A DNA stretch of 5,857 bases from an uncultured Lachnospiraceae bacterium. GTDB taxonomy: Bacteria; Bacillota; Clostridia; Lachnospirales; Lachnospiraceae. Where the stretch lies: the NCBI GenBank assembly GCA_902803625.1, contig CADCQV010000333.1, positions 1 to 5,857 of the forward strand. Reading direction: 5' to 3'. The notes beneath the pieces were generated by a model, which was given only the letters and a program-made list of their open reading frames with translations, was not told where the DNA came from and did no database searches. Shown here piece by piece: positions 5,613 to 5,857 of this stretch (positions within the stretch are counted from its first letter, which is position 1; every line of letters starts with the position of its first letter). The position numbers were made by a program, and so were the translations under genes.

Positions 5613-5857
5613 GTGGATCAGGCCGATAAATTACGGAATATCATAAAAGCAAATCAGGTCGCCCAGCAGAATACCGCGCGGGTAATCACGGTTACCAGCG
5701 GCAAGGGCGGCGTGGGCAAGTCCAATGTAGCCATAAATCTCGCCGTACAGTTTAAGAATGCGGGCAAGAGGGTGATCATTTTCGACGCCGATTTCGGGCT
5801 GGCGAATATTGAGGTTATGTTCGGGGCTATCCCAAAGCACAGCCTTGCGGATCTCAT
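5613..5857 (+). CDS. flhG: FlhG (MinD-like ATPase, FlhF partner), 5' part only
   Basis: FlhG (also called YlxH, FleN or MinD2) is a MinD/ParA-type ATPase that limits flagellar number and activates the FlhF GTPase. Only the first 81 codons plus two bases are in the window and the frame is open at the edge. The protein begins MDQADKLRNIIK, containing the DQAxxLR motif (residues 2-8) that in Bacillus subtilis FlhG stimulates FlhF. The deviant Walker A motif KGGVGKS spans 31-37, with the signature Lys31 and catalytic-loop Lys36. The switch I region FDADFGLANIEVMFG lies at 57-71. The start is GTG, chosen because GAGG sits seven bases upstream and because the DQA motif normally follows the initiator directly. 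Position right after flhF fits the usual pairing. It is truncated by the window, not by mutation. Confidence 0.95.
   Translation, partial: MDQADKLRNIIKANQVAQQNTARVITVTSGKGGVGKSNVAINLAVQFKNAGKRVIIFDADFGLANIEVMFGAIPKHSLADL

Noticed and set aside
5622..5629. GCCGATAA, an exact match to the flagellar sigma-28 type -10 box
   Set aside because: It falls within flhG codons 4-6 (Ala-Asp-Lys of the DQAxxLR motif), which explains the bases. No TAAA-like -35 lies about 15 bases upstream (5603-5606 is AGGT).

Overview
The window is a stretch of flagellar operon from a Gram-positive, flagellated bacterium of the Clostridia, most likely Lachnospiraceae-like. This placement rests on gene order, the FlhB N-terminus (LDLQFFA), the FlhG start (DQADKLR), GTG starts and moderate GC content. 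Genus cannot be set from the sequence alone. All real genes are on the + strand, and the longer minus-strand open frames are shadows of them.

Layout: 1-162 is non-coding as far as I can see and holds three hairpins. Then come fliR (163-951), flhB (948-2102), flhA (2102-4165), an 82-base structured gap (4166-4247), flhF (4248-5591) and the first 81 codons of flhG (from 5613, running off the end). fliR/flhB overlap by 4 bases (ATGA) and flhB/flhA by 1 base (TAGTG), so these three are probably translationally coupled.

How they work together: FliR, FlhB and FlhA are integral-membrane parts of the flagellar type III export gate. FliR belongs to the FliP-FliQ-FliR core, FlhB switches substrate class after self-cleavage at NPTH, and FlhA forms the cytoplasmic ring that docks chaperone-substrate complexes. 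FlhF (SRP-type GTPase) and FlhG (MinD-type ATPase) set where and how many flagella are built. The FlhG N-terminus carries the DQAxxLR motif known to stimulate the FlhF GTPase.

The proteins look intact and ordinary for their families, and I see no undescribed multi-gene system. The points worth a second look are: an FlhB N-terminus resembling the site cut by Prp protease in ribosomal protein L27; a shared TTTGGCGTTCG element just upstream of both fliR and flhF; and RNA structures with mutually exclusive pairings in the flhA-flhF gap.
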